A DNA stretch of 11,721 nucleotides from Desulfovibrio sp. (GCA_020217165.1 JAIWOE010000121.1:1-11721), one strand, 5' to 3'; shown: positions 1 through 7,324, counted from the first letter of the stretch. Translations and numbers: made by a program. Notes: generated from the letters alone by a model not told the origin.

Positions 1-244
1 CATTGATGTCATGCGCGAGTGCGTCGAGCGCGGCGTGCGCGACGGCTCCATTCGCAATGTGCCGGTGGAGCCCATGGGCTTTATTGTCTACGGCACCCTG
101 GTAGGCGCCCTGCGCACGGAGTTCCTCTCCCCCTTCAAGGTCCAGGGCATGTTTCAGGAGACCATCGCCTTCGTGCGCCAGGCCCTGGCCGCGGAGCCCG
201 TGCTGACCACCCCGCCCCGGATGACGGACGCTTCGCATGCATGA
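1..244 (+). CDS. TetR/AcrR-type regulator, C-terminal end (partial)
   Basis: The reading frame is open from the left edge (first full codon at base 2) to a TGA at 242-244, giving about 80 residues; the N-terminal DNA-binding domain lies outside the window. What remains is a helical segment (IDVMRECVERGVRDGSI, then PMGFIVYGTLVGAL and a final helix FQETIAFVRQAL) with the pattern of the ligand-binding/dimerisation core of TetR regulators: a short 'exxxxGxIR' turn followed by a hydrophobic helix. This family represses neighbouring transport or stress genes until a small ligand binds. The ligand cannot be told from this piece. The assignment rests on this C-terminal pattern only, so another all-helical regulator is possible. 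Confidence 0.55.
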   Translation, partial: IDVMRECVERGVRDGSIRNVPVEPMGFIVYGTLVGALRTEFLSPFKVQGMFQETIAFVRQALAAEPVLTTPPRMTDASHA

Positions 245-371
245 AGTGCTGCAAGCTGCCCTGGAGCTGCTGGCCCTGAGCGCCCTGCTGGCCGGGCTGC
301 TGTTCTGGCGGTTCCGGCCGGCCCGCAATGAGGGGCACCGCCGCCCTCGCCGCCCTCATCGTCGTCGTTGA
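237..371 (+). CDS. possible small single-pass membrane protein (44 aa) with Arg-rich tail
   Basis: An ATG at 237 overlaps the stop of the TetR-type gene by 8 nt (ATGCATGA), as expected for translational coupling. The 44-residue product begins MHEVLQAALELLAL, has one strongly hydrophobic segment at about residues 9-24 (ending LLAGLLFW), and finishes with a basic tail dominated by Arg, Pro and His (RRPRRPHRRR). Hydrophobic helix followed by a positive cytoplasmic tail is a common design of small bacterial inner-membrane proteins. The ribosome binding site is weak (GGA about 8 nt upstream), and the Arg-rich tail could simply be GC-rich non-coding sequence read in frame. No family is recognised. 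Confidence 0.35.
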   Translation: MHEVLQAALELLALSALLAGLLFWRFRPARNEGHRRPRRPHRRR

Positions 372-393
372 GGCTGGGCACCAGAGGCCATCG

Positions 394-448
394 CGACGGA
401 GCCGCCGCCATGCCCCTGCTTTGTGGGGACATGCCGGCGGCTCCGTCG
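394..448. terminator. long hairpin between convergent genes, probable bidirectional terminator
   Basis: Bases 394-407 (CGACGGAGCCGCCG) are perfectly complementary to 435-448. After one mismatch the stem continues with CATG/CATG (409-412 with 430-433) and CCCC/GGGG (413-416 with 425-428, one bulged A), leaving an 8-nt loop. It lies between the plus-strand TetR/small-ORF end and the minus-strand M16 peptidase stop, where a shared terminator is expected. No run of T follows on either strand, so it would be a non-canonical terminator or a 3'-end stabilising structure. Confidence 0.5.
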
Positions 449-475
449 TTGTCAGGGCCGGGAGGCTGGGGGAGA

Positions 476-3232
476 TTACGGCTGCACCCGCAGAAAGTAG
501 GCGGCATCCCAGTTCAGGTAGCGCCGGGCCAGGGCCTGAAGATCCTTGGGCGTCAGTCGCTGCGCCGCGTCCAGTTGCTGGCGGTTCAGGTCTGCGGGGA
601 AGCCCTGGGTCAGCAAGGTGGCGGCTTCGTCGGTGCGGCTGAGCAGGGATTGGTGATCCCGGTAATAGTCGCCCTGCAGGACGTTTTTGCCGCGGCGGAG
701 TTCCTCCTCGGGGAGCAGGGATTCATTGAGCTGGGCCGTCACCTTTTTGAAGCCTTCCAGGGCCTGGGGCATCTTGTCAGGGTCTGCCCCAATGTAGAAA
801 AACAGCGCCCCCGTGGTGGGGCTTTGCCAGAGGAAGGCGGTGACGGTGTAGGCCAGGCCCTGCTTGTCCCGCAGGTCGGAGAAGAGCAGGCCGCTCATGC
901 CGGCCAGGGTGGCGCGCAGCAGGGTCAGGCCGGGGGTGTCGGCATGGCCGGCCCCGGGCAGGGGAAAGGCGATGAGCAGGTGGGCCTGGTTGCGCTCTGC
1001 TAGGTGTAGCTCGGCGGTCTTGCTGTCGCCCCACTGCGGCGCCGTCCATTCCAGGCTGCCCCGGGCGGGGTCTCCGCCAATGCCCGCCGCCAGCCGCCCG
1101 GCCAGGGCCATCATGGCGTCCCTGGAAAACTCGCCGCACACGGCCAGGGTCCAGGGCATGGTGCGCTGATGGCGCCAGAACTCCAGCACATCTTCCCGGG
1201 TGAGGGTGGCGATTTCCTCGGGCTGGCCCTGGTGGAAGTAGCCATACGGATGATTCTTGAAGAGGAACGGGAAGACGTGCCGCAAGGCCAGGCCCATGGG
1301 CTGGTCTTCGCGCTTGCGGATGGCAGCGGCCAGGTTCTTTTGCTCCCGGGCCAGCTCGTCGGGGGCAAAGGCCGGGGATGCCAGGGCTTCTTCCAGAAAG
1401 GCCAGCAGCTCGTCCCCAAAGCGGGTGGGAAACTTCATGGACACGGTGAACAGGTTGCGGTGGGCGGCCACGCTCATGGACGCGGCGCGATCTGCCAGAA
1501 AGTCCTGAATCTCCGTGGCAGTGCGATTGCCCGTGCCCCGGTTGAACACCCAGGCTGCCAGCTCGGCCAGGCCCTGCTTGTCCGGAGGCACCAGGTGGTC
1601 CCCGCCGCGCATGCTCAGGGTGATGGCCGTGTACGGCAGGGTGGCATCGGGCATGAGCACCAGGGTGCGGCCGTCGCCCAGGTCCAGCCGCTCGGGTTCG
1701 CCGCGGCGGCCCTGTCCGAATGCCTGCTCCGCCAGGGGGCCGGTGGCATTGCCGGCGCTGCCGCCCCAGCTGGCGCGGACCATGCGTTCCAGGGCCTTGG
1801 CGCGGTCTTCGTCACTCACGGCGGCCACCAGGGAGGTGGCGTTGGACTGGGGCTCGCCATGCTGCCCCTGCGGGACGGCCGGCACCAACAGGGAGGCCAC
1901 CAGGCGTTCCGGCTGCAAATATTCCCGGATGCGGGCCTGGAGGATATCCGGCGTGATGGCGGCCAACTCGTGGAAGTAGTTTTCCTCCGCCAACTGGGAG
2001 TTCTCGAAGAACTGGAAAAAGCCCAGCTTGGAGGTGAGCCCGGCGATGGTCTCCTTGGCCTGGAAGAGCTCGTGTTCCAGGTTCAGGGTGGCCCGGGCCA
2101 GGGCTTCCTGGCTGAAGGTGTGGGCGTCCAGGGTGGAGAGCTCCACCATGAGCTCCTGCCAGAACCGCTCCAGGTCCGCCGGGTCCAGGGTGGCGTAGAT
2201 GGAGAACATGCCCACGCGTTCCAGCATCAGGGCGGAACAGGAGATGCTGTCCACCAGTTGGCGTTCGTACTTGAAGGTGCGGTACAGGCGGGAGGTGCGG
2301 TCCCCCCCCAGCAGGTAGGCCAACACCTCCAGCCCGGTGCTTTTGGCTGAGCGGAAGGAGGGGATGGGAAACGCCACGTGCACGTACGCCTTGTTCAGGG
2401 GCATGGATCCCACCTGCACCGTGGGGCCGGGGATGGCCCTGGCCACTGCGTTGAGCTGCGGGGTGGCCAGGGGCTGGGGCGGGTCCACGGGGGCGGTGTT
2501 TTGCAGGGAGCCGAACAGGGCCGTCGCCTTGGCCAGCACCTCGGCCTCCTGCACCTGGCCGCAGACGGCCAACAGCATGGACTGGGGCTGATACAGGGCG
2601 GCGATGTAGCGGTGGATGTCTTCCGCGGTGATGGCCTCCACGGTTTCCCGGGTGCCGATGATGGGCCTGGCATAGGGAGTGCCGGGCCAGATGCGGGGCT
2701 GCAGGTTTTTGAAGATGCGGGAGGAGGGGGTGTCTTCCCCGCGTTCCAGCTCGGCCAGGACCACCTTTTTTTCCGAGGCCAGTTCGGCGGGGTCAATGGT
2801 GGCGCCGAAGATCATGTCCTGGATCACTTCCATGCCCAGCTCCCAGCGGTCTGCTGGCATGTCTGCAATATACATGGTGTAATCGAAGCTGGTGGCGGCG
2901 TTCAGGTAGCCGCCGGCGCTTTCGATGTCCTGCGCCACCTGGCCCGGGGCGCGGGTCTTGGTGCCCTTGAAGACCATGTGTTCCAGCAGGTGGCTGATGC
3001 CGGCCTGCTCCGGGGTTTCGAAGGCCGACCCCGCATGGACGTAAAGCCGCAGGGACACCAGGGGGAAGCGGTCGTCCTCCTGCACGAGCACCGTGAGCCC
3101 GTTGGGAAGTTTGGTGATGCGGGGGCCGGAGACAGTGGCATCGGCAAGGGGCATGGTTGCAGCCTGGGAGGTAGATGTGAATGCGGACAACACCAGCACA
3201 AGACACGGCACAAACAGCACATAACGCAGCAC
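476..3232 (-). CDS. exported two-domain M16 (pitrilysin-type) zinc metallopeptidase
   Basis: The 918-residue protein has a signal peptide (residues 1 to about 24, hydrophobic VLFVPCLVLVLSAF ending near SQA) and two M16 halves. The first half carries the inverted zinc site HLLEH at 81-85 (His81 and His85 bind zinc, Glu84 is the catalytic base) and the third ligand Glu161 in VVLAELE, at the spacing usual for the family. The second half has GLAEL at 554-558 in place of HxxEH and so is non-catalytic; its RDKQGLAY (788-795) matches the Arg/Tyr substrate-binding motif of that half. These enzymes form a clam-shell chamber that cuts unfolded peptides, here in the periplasm. The start is GTG at 3230-3232: it has a good Shine-Dalgarno (GGAG, 7-nt spacer), an in-frame stop lies just upstream, and the choice yields a proper signal peptide. 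The gene is monocistronic and convergent with its left neighbours. Confidence 0.93.
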   Translation of the reverse strand: MLRYVLFVPCLVLVLSAFTSTSQAATMPLADATVSGPRITKLPNGLTVLVQEDDRFPLVSLRLYVHAGSAFETPEQAGISHLLEHMVFKGTKTRAPGQVAQDIESAGGYLNAATSFDYTMYIADMPADRWELGMEVIQDMIFGATIDPAELASEKKVVLAELERGEDTPSSRIFKNLQPRIWPGTPYARPIIGTRETVEAITAEDIHRYIAALYQPQSMLLAVCGQVQEAEVLAKATALFGSLQNTAPVDPPQPLATPQLNAVARAIPGPTVQVGSMPLNKAYVHVAFPIPSFRSAKSTGLEVLAYLLGGDRTSRLYRTFKYERQLVDSISCSALMLERVGMFSIYATLDPADLERFWQELMVELSTLDAHTFSQEALARATLNLEHELFQAKETIAGLTSKLGFFQFFENSQLAEENYFHELAAITPDILQARIREYLQPERLVASLLVPAVPQGQHGEPQSNATSLVAAVSDEDRAKALERMVRASWGGSAGNATGPLAEQAFGQGRRGEPERLDLGDGRTLVLMPDATLPYTAITLSMRGGDHLVPPDKQGLAELAAWVFNRGTGNRTATEIQDFLADRAASMSVAAHRNLFTVSMKFPTRFGDELLAFLEEALASPAFAPDELAREQKNLAAAIRKREDQPMGLALRHVFPFLFKNHPYGYFHQGQPEEIATLTREDVLEFWRHQRTMPWTLAVCGEFSRDAMMALAGRLAAGIGGDPARGSLEWTAPQWGDSKTAELHLAERNQAHLLIAFPLPGAGHADTPGLTLLRATLAGMSGLLFSDLRDKQGLAYTVTAFLWQSPTTGALFFYIGADPDKMPQALEGFKKVTAQLNESLLPEEELRRGKNVLQGDYYRDHQSLLSRTDEAATLLTQGFPADLNRQQLDAAQRLTPKDLQALARRYLNWDAAYFLRVQP

Positions 3233-3350
3233 TGAAATACTCCAGTCTGGAATTCACATGGCAACCGGATCGGGATCGCGGCCGGCAATGGCGGACAGCA
3301 CGACAGCCGCAGCCAAACGGCGCGGGCAGGCAGGCGTCGAACTGTGGCCC

Positions 3351-3378
3351 AGTATAGTCATTTTTCACAGAATGCCTA
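3351..3378 (-). promoter_or_regulatory. candidate sigma70 promoter for the M16 peptidase gene
   Basis: Read on the minus strand, TAGGCA (3373-3378; 4 of 6 matches to TTGACA) and TATACT (3351-3356; 5 of 6 matches to TATAAT) are separated by 16 bp. It lies about 120 bp upstream of the GTG start, in the divergent gap shared with cbiK, leaving a leader of roughly 110 nt. The reverse reading of the same AT-rich patch (TATAGT at 3353-3358) could serve cbiK but has no recognisable -35. Sequence match only. Confidence 0.3.
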
Positions 3379-3428
3379 GGCTTATGCAGCATCCATGAAG
3401 AAAAAGACATGGCCGGTTCGATATGCTC

Positions 3429-3453
3429 CCGGACGGCAGACGGTTGCGTCCGG
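3429..3453 (+). repeat. inverted repeat upstream of the cbiK start
   Basis: CCGGACG (3429-3435) and CGTCCGG (3447-3453) form a perfect 7-bp stem with an 11-nt loop, ending 25 nt before the preferred cbiK ATG. If translation starts at 3479 this hairpin lies in the leader mRNA and could affect translation or serve as an operator. If the upstream ATG at 3395 is used it falls in coding sequence. No cobalamin riboswitch features (B12 box) are seen here. Confidence 0.35.
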
Positions 3454-3478
3454 CATGCGCCGGGGGTATGGGAATCCG

Positions 3479-4312
3479 ATGGCTTCCCGTTCCACCTCGC
3501 TGCCCCGCATGAAGACGGGCGTGCTCCTGGCCGCCTTTGGCTCGGGCGTGCCTGCGGCGCAGCGTTCCCTGGTACACTTCGAGACTGCCGTGCGGGCGCT
3601 GTTTCCCGGCGTGCCGGTGCGCTGGGCCTTCACCTCCACCAGGGTGCGCACCCGGCTGGCCGGCGAGGGCGTGAAGACGGATTCCGTCCACAAGGCTCTG
3701 GAAAAAATGTATTTTGAACGCTTCACCCACGTGGCGTTGCAGTCCCTGCACGTCACGCCCGGGGCGGAGTTCGAGGCCCTGGGCCAGGCTGTGGAGACGG
3801 TGTGCCGGCAGTATGACGACCAGTGCCCGGCCGTGGCCCTGGGGCTGCCCCTGCTGGCCCGGGATGAAGACATTCCCGTCGTGGCCCAGGCCATTTTGCA
3901 GACCCTGCCCCCGCAGCGCACCCCTGGGGATCTGGTGGTGCTCATGGGGCACGGCACCTCCCACGAGGCCGATGCGCGCTACGATCGTCTGGCCGCCGTG
4001 CTCAGACCGGCGGACCCGCTGGTGGTGCTGGGAACCATGGACGGCGCCCGCTCCCTGGAAACCGTCCTCGCCGAACTGCACACCATGCCGGCAGGGCGCG
4101 TGTGGCTCGTCCCCTTGCTGGCCGTGGCCGGGGCCCATGTGCTCAAGGACATGGCCGGGCCGGGGCCCGAGTCCTGGAAATCCCGCCTGCAGGCTGCGGG
4201 CCGCACGGTGCTGGTGGTGCAGGATGGCGCGGCAGAGCGGCCGGCCCTGGCCGCCATCTGGATCGAGCACTTGCGTCAGGCCATGGCTTCCCTGCGCGGG
4301 GAGAACGGCTGA
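3479..4312 (+). CDS. cbiK: sirohydrochlorin cobalto/ferrochelatase (class II chelatase CbiK)
   Basis: CbiK inserts Co2+ (or Fe2+) into sirohydrochlorin, the branch point to anaerobic cobalamin or siroheme. The core begins MKTGVLLAAFGSG, contains the family motif LQSLHVTPG, and has the two metal-binding histidines: His in VLMGHGT (residue 158 of this start) and His in AGAHVLKDMAG (residue 220). Their 62-residue spacing equals that of known CbiK proteins. The acidic residue 30 positions after the first His, normally Glu, is Asp here (LGTMDG). No signal peptide is visible, suggesting the cytoplasmic form rather than the periplasmic heme-binding CbiKp of Desulfovibrio. The start is uncertain. ATG 3395 would add 28 residues but lacks a ribosome binding site. 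ATG 3509 aligns with the start of shorter CbiK proteins but also lacks one. ATG 3479 has a modest GGGA 6 nt upstream and is preferred. Confidence 0.88.
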   Translation: MASRSTSLPRMKTGVLLAAFGSGVPAAQRSLVHFETAVRALFPGVPVRWAFTSTRVRTRLAGEGVKTDSVHKALEKMYFERFTHVALQSLHVTPGAEFEALGQAVETVCRQYDDQCPAVALGLPLLARDEDIPVVAQAILQTLPPQRTPGDLVVLMGHGTSHEADARYDRLAAVLRPADPLVVLGTMDGARSLETVLAELHTMPAGRVWLVPLLAVAGAHVLKDMAGPGPESWKSRLQAAGRTVLVVQDGAAERPALAAIWIEHLRQAMASLRGENG

Positions 4313-4365
4313 TCGGGTCTCCCTCACTCATTCTGGCCCCATTCTTGCTTCCTTCATGCGAGCAC

Positions 4366-4390
4366 GCAGCAGGCGTTGACGACCTGCTGC
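4366..4390 (+). repeat. inverted repeat between cbiK and the small exported-protein gene
   Basis: GCAGCAGG (4366-4373) and CCTGCTGC (4383-4390) form a perfect 8-bp dyad around a 9-nt loop. It lies 53 nt after the cbiK stop and 21 nt before the next ATG, just upstream of a strong Shine-Dalgarno. There is no T-run, so a classical terminator is unlikely. An operator or a 5'-leader hairpin fits equally well. Confidence 0.35.
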
Positions 4391-4411
4391 AGACGTAACA
4401 GGAGGCATTCC

Positions 4412-4777
4412 ATGGCACGACGGCTCGTGGCGGTGTTCGTCGCAATGGCAATGGTGGCGATGCTTTGCGCGGCGACCAATGCCTGGGGAGAAGCCTCCCC
4501 GGCGGCGCTGCGAGATTTTCGATTCTTCGCCTCGCGGGCTGCCGATGGCGTGGTGGTGCAGGTGCAGTACGACCATGCCCTGCTGGGCTGGGTGGAGGCC
4601 GGGCACGTGATGTTCAAGGATTCCGGGGCGGTGGTGCTGGCCATCCGCGGCGAACGGCCGCGAGAGGTGGCAGACCTGGCCCAGGCCCTGAGCGCCGTCA
4701 TCGCACACAAGGGGGCGGACGCCTTGTTGGGACGGCACCTGGCGCAGCTCATTGAGCGGCACCGGGCCGCGCCATAA
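4412..4777 (+). CDS. small exported protein of unknown function
   Basis: A 121-residue protein whose start is fixed by a strong ribosome binding site (AGGAGG, 6-nt spacer before ATG 4412); an in-frame ATG at 4376 has none. Residues 1-27 form a typical Sec signal peptide: MARR, then a hydrophobic stretch VAVFVAMAMVAMLCAA, with likely cleavage near NAWG or GEA. The mature part, about 95 residues, has two beta-like stretches (GVVVQVQYDHALLGW and AVVLAIRGE) and a C-terminal amphipathic helix (ADLAQALSAVIAHKG to LAQLIERH). It has no cysteines after processing and no recognisable catalytic motif. It follows cbiK on the same strand with a 99-nt gap and could be co-transcribed, though the hairpin at 4366-4390 intervenes. 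No family is recognised. Confidence 0.75.
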   Translation: MARRLVAVFVAMAMVAMLCAATNAWGEASPAALRDFRFFASRAADGVVVQVQYDHALLGWVEAGHVMFKDSGAVVLAIRGERPREVADLAQALSAVIAHKGADALLGRHLAQLIERHRAAP

Positions 4778-4778
4778 A

Positions 4779-4794
4779 CGTCAGCTTTTTGACG
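4779..4794. terminator. weak hairpin between convergent genes
   Basis: CGTCA (4779-4783) pairs with TGACG (4790-4794) across GCTTTT, immediately after the stop of the plus-strand exported-protein gene and 41 nt beyond the end of the minus-strand 798-aa gene. The stem is only 5 bp and the T-run is in the loop rather than after the stem, so terminator function is doubtful. It is the only candidate in this 58-nt convergent gap. Confidence 0.2.
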
Positions 4795-4835
4795 AGTCCA
4801 CCTCCCGCACCCGCAGCACCAGCTTCAGCGGGGCC

Positions 4836-7232
4836 TCAAAACGGTTTGTCAAAGGCGCCCAGGGTGATTTTCTGGCGCTTGACCCCCCCGCCACTCCCGG
4901 CGCCGCGCAGGCTTTGTTCCAGGGAGAGCAGGCGCTTTTTGAATTCGTCCATCTCCAGCAGTTCGGTGTAATGTTTGAGTAGGGCCATGTAGCCGTTGGC
5001 CTGTTCCAGGGTCAGGCCGCCCTGGGACAGGGCCTGGAAGATGGCCGCCCCAAAGGCGGCGACCTCCTCCGGCGTGTTCAAGGGCGGAATTTCCAGGGGC
5101 GGGGCCGGGGTTTCCGGGCTGGGCCAGACATGGTCCAGGCACCAGACCAGGCAGCGGCTGTCGCCCTTGAGGGCGCGCTCCACCATGACCTTGGTCAGGG
5201 ACAGGGCATGTTCCTCAAGATATTGCCGCACCTTGGCGAAGATTGCCGGGTGTACGTGCTGCTGGGGAATGCCGGGCCGGGGGGCTGTGGGGTCGGGCTT
5301 GGCCTCGCGACGGGAACGGCCGGCCAGGGTCTGGCCCAGGGGGGAGGCGGGAGGCTGGTCCATGCGACGTTCTGCGCCACGTTCTGCCCGCCGTTCCTGA
5401 CCGCGTTCGGCTGGTCGCTCAATTGGTCGCTCCGCAGGACGTTCCCCCATGGACGGCGGGGTCGGGCGCTGCCTGGCCGAAGTGCCCAGGCGCGCAGCAC
5501 TGCCAGCCTGGGGCGCAGGAGGTGCGGAGGTGGCAGCCGCCTGGGGTGATCTGGATTCGGGTCTGGCCGCCGGCCTGGGGGCTGCGGCGGCGTCGGACGC
5601 AGGGCGGGGTTCCTCCTTGCCGGGCAGGGGATGCCGCGCCGCGAGGCGGGACAGGATTTCGCGCTGCAGATCCAGGGACAGGGCCGGCGGCGCAGGCACC
5701 TCCGGGGATTCGGGCGTGGGCTGTGGCGTCGTGAACACGGCCTCGGCCTGGGGCGGCTGCTGGGGGGATGTGGCAGCCGGGTGATCTGGTGCGGGTGCTT
5801 CCTTTGGGAATTCAACAGTCTGTATGATAATCTGTTCCTGGGGGAGCGGCGGGGTCTCTGCCAGGGGCACCGCAGGGCTGGTTTCCTCAAGCTGGAAGGT
5901 GAACTCGTCGGCGGCGAGGCTGGCTTCATCGGGGGCTGGCTCCTCCCCCGCCGCCTTCCCGGGTTCGTCGGCGCTGGCGGCGGGCTGCTCGGCCTGGAGC
6001 CCGGGGAGCTCGGGAATCCCGGACACCTTGGGATCCACGGGGGGAATTTCGGGGACGCTGGCTGGCGGTGGTGCGAGGTCTTCCAGGGCAAAGACGGGCT
6101 CTTGGTCTTCGGGAGTCTGCTCCGGCTGCGCGGGAAGCTGCGCAGGCTCTGGGACGATTTCGGATTCTGGCGCCTTGTCTTGTGGTGCTTCAGGCACGGC
6201 AAGGGGCGGCAGCTCCTCTTCCTCGGCTTCGTGCTCCAGCTCCAGGGGCTCCAGGGCCCCGGCTGCTTCCGTACCTTTCGTAACGTCTGCCGGGTCGGGA
6301 AGCGCCTGGGATGGGGGCGGAGGGGCTTGGGGCTCCTCGGCATCCGACTCCTCAGCTGCAGGGGCCTCGATTTCCAGGGTCATGGGCTCCAGGACCATGG
6401 ATTCCAAGGGCATGGGCGTTTCGGCCCCAAGGGTTTCGACCTGTGCGCCCTCGGCAGAAGCCGCGTCGGTGGCCTCCTGGGGCTCACCCTTGGGTGCGTC
6501 GGCCGCGGCAGGGGGCTCCATACGGGGCGACACCGGCTCCGGCGCGGGCTCTTCGCCAGGGGCTTCAGGCTGCTGCGCCGGCCTGGCTTCCTGGATCGAA
6601 GCGGGCGGCGTGAACACCAGCTCTGCCTGGGGGGCCGCGGGGGAGGCTTTGGGCCGGGGCGGAAGCAGATCTTCCAGTTTGATATCTTCCATTACCTCGG
6701 GGACATCGGCAGAGGCGAAGGCCGGGTGGAGGTCCTCTTCGGGCGTCTCCGCAGGAGGGGTTGCCGGGGACTCCCCGGCTGCTTGTTGGATGGGAGGCTC
6801 TTCGGGTACGAACACGGGCTCGATGTCGGAGGCCTGAGCCGTCTCAGGGTCGATATCGGGTTCGGGCTCGGGTTCGACAGCAGCCGGGAATGGAATGTCG
6901 ATGTTGATGTCGTCCAGGTCCAGGGGCTGGTCGTCCAGGGCCAGGCTCGGCGGTGTGGCAGCGGGCAGGGGGGCCGGTTCCGGATGGGGGGTATCGTCCG
7001 CCCAGGGGGCTGTCAGGTCGTCGGATGCCAGGTTGTTGGACGTGGCGGCTAGGTGTTGCCGGGACTGGGACTGCCGGGCCATTTCTTCCCAGGAGGCGCG
7101 ATCGGCGTCCGTCAGCTCGTTTTCCCAAACCTGCCGGGCCACGCCGGAAAGGACGCTCTTGTCGACCTTGTATTCCTTGCTAAAGACTTCGGTGAAGTAC
7201 TCGAAGCCTGGAGAATCCACACCGTAACTCAT
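4836..7232 (-). CDS. 798-aa acidic Pro/Glu-rich protein with DUF5681-like C-terminal module
   Basis: The start is ATG 7230-7232, with GGGAG 5 nt upstream; the frame stays open another 104 codons upstream but without a ribosome binding site. Residues 1 to about 60 look folded (FEYFTEVFSKEYKVDKSV, then VARQVWENELTDADRASW). About 530 residues follow that are dominated by Pro, Glu and Ala, probably disordered, with recurring phrases such as EPVFVPEEPP, EPVFALEDLAPP and AELVFTPP. A basic patch with seven consecutive ERxx tetrapeptides precedes the final 145 residues, which are helical and well ordered: ALSLTKVMVERALKGDSR, CLVWCLDHVWPSP, LEIPPLNTPEEVAAF, then GGLTLEQANGYMALL. This run of elements recalls the C-terminal part of DUF5681 proteins found beside phage packaging genes (by memory, not by search). 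No transmembrane segment or enzyme motif is seen. Function is unknown; DNA-packaging or regulatory roles are guesses from context. Confidence 0.8.
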   Translation of the reverse strand: MSYGVDSPGFEYFTEVFSKEYKVDKSVLSGVARQVWENELTDADRASWEEMARQSQSRQHLAATSNNLASDDLTAPWADDTPHPEPAPLPAATPPSLALDDQPLDLDDINIDIPFPAAVEPEPEPDIDPETAQASDIEPVFVPEEPPIQQAAGESPATPPAETPEEDLHPAFASADVPEVMEDIKLEDLLPPRPKASPAAPQAELVFTPPASIQEARPAQQPEAPGEEPAPEPVSPRMEPPAAADAPKGEPQEATDAASAEGAQVETLGAETPMPLESMVLEPMTLEIEAPAAEESDAEEPQAPPPPSQALPDPADVTKGTEAAGALEPLELEHEAEEEELPPLAVPEAPQDKAPESEIVPEPAQLPAQPEQTPEDQEPVFALEDLAPPPASVPEIPPVDPKVSGIPELPGLQAEQPAASADEPGKAAGEEPAPDEASLAADEFTFQLEETSPAVPLAETPPLPQEQIIIQTVEFPKEAPAPDHPAATSPQQPPQAEAVFTTPQPTPESPEVPAPPALSLDLQREILSRLAARHPLPGKEEPRPASDAAAAPRPAARPESRSPQAAATSAPPAPQAGSAARLGTSARQRPTPPSMGERPAERPIERPAERGQERRAERGAERRMDQPPASPLGQTLAGRSRREAKPDPTAPRPGIPQQHVHPAIFAKVRQYLEEHALSLTKVMVERALKGDSRCLVWCLDHVWPSPETPAPPLEIPPLNTPEEVAAFGAAIFQALSQGGLTLEQANGYMALLKHYTELLEMDEFKKRLLSLEQSLRGAGSGGGVKRQKITLGAFDKPF
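5364..5444 (-). repeat. 12-bp coding tandem repeat encoding (ERxx)7
   Basis: Inside the 798-aa gene, Glu-Arg dipeptides recur exactly every four residues seven times (GERPAERPIERPAERGQERR and onward). The Glu codons end at 5444, 5432, 5420, 5408, 5396, 5384 and 5372 when read on the minus strand. The period is 12 bp with degenerate third bases. It makes a locally charged, probably helical or extended segment in an otherwise acidic protein, just before the C-terminal module. Confidence 0.8.
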
Positions 7233-7294
7233 GGTTGCTCCCGCGGACGTGCAGTCGCCAGGATGAATGCCTGCGACCATCGTGTGCTGCACGC

Positions 7295-7324
7295 ATCCTA
7301 ACAAACAAACATGTATTTCGGCAA
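7295..7324 (-). promoter_or_regulatory. candidate sigma70 promoter for the 798-aa gene
   Basis: On the minus strand TTGCCG (7319-7324, 4 of 6 to consensus) and TAGGAT (7295-7300, 4 of 6) are spaced by 18 bp, giving a leader of about 55-60 nt before ATG 7232. The direct-repeat copy ACAAACATG at 7305-7313 lies within the spacer, where a bound protein would block the promoter. Weak sequence match. Confidence 0.25.

Noticed and set aside
554..561. Second M16 half as an independent active peptidase
   Set aside because: These protein residue numbers of the M16 gene product cover GLAEL where HxxEH is needed; the histidines are missing, so this half is structural.
1169..2350. Long plus-strand open frame (393 codons) opposite the M16 peptidase
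   Set aside because: It is the antisense of a clear two-domain peptidase; the translation is Gly/Gln/Val-rich with no motif, typical of a GC-rich shadow frame.
3233..3478. Possible cobalamin riboswitch upstream of cbiK
   Set aside because: GGGCAGGCAGG near 3324-3334 superficially recalls part of a B12 box, but the conserved B12 box and the surrounding multi-stem layout are not present.
5631..7052. Long plus-strand open frame (473 codons) opposite the 798-aa gene
   Set aside because: Antisense of Pro/Glu-rich codons gives Gly/Leu/Arg-rich sequence without structure; the minus-strand gene has a good ribosome binding site and a coherent C-terminal domain.
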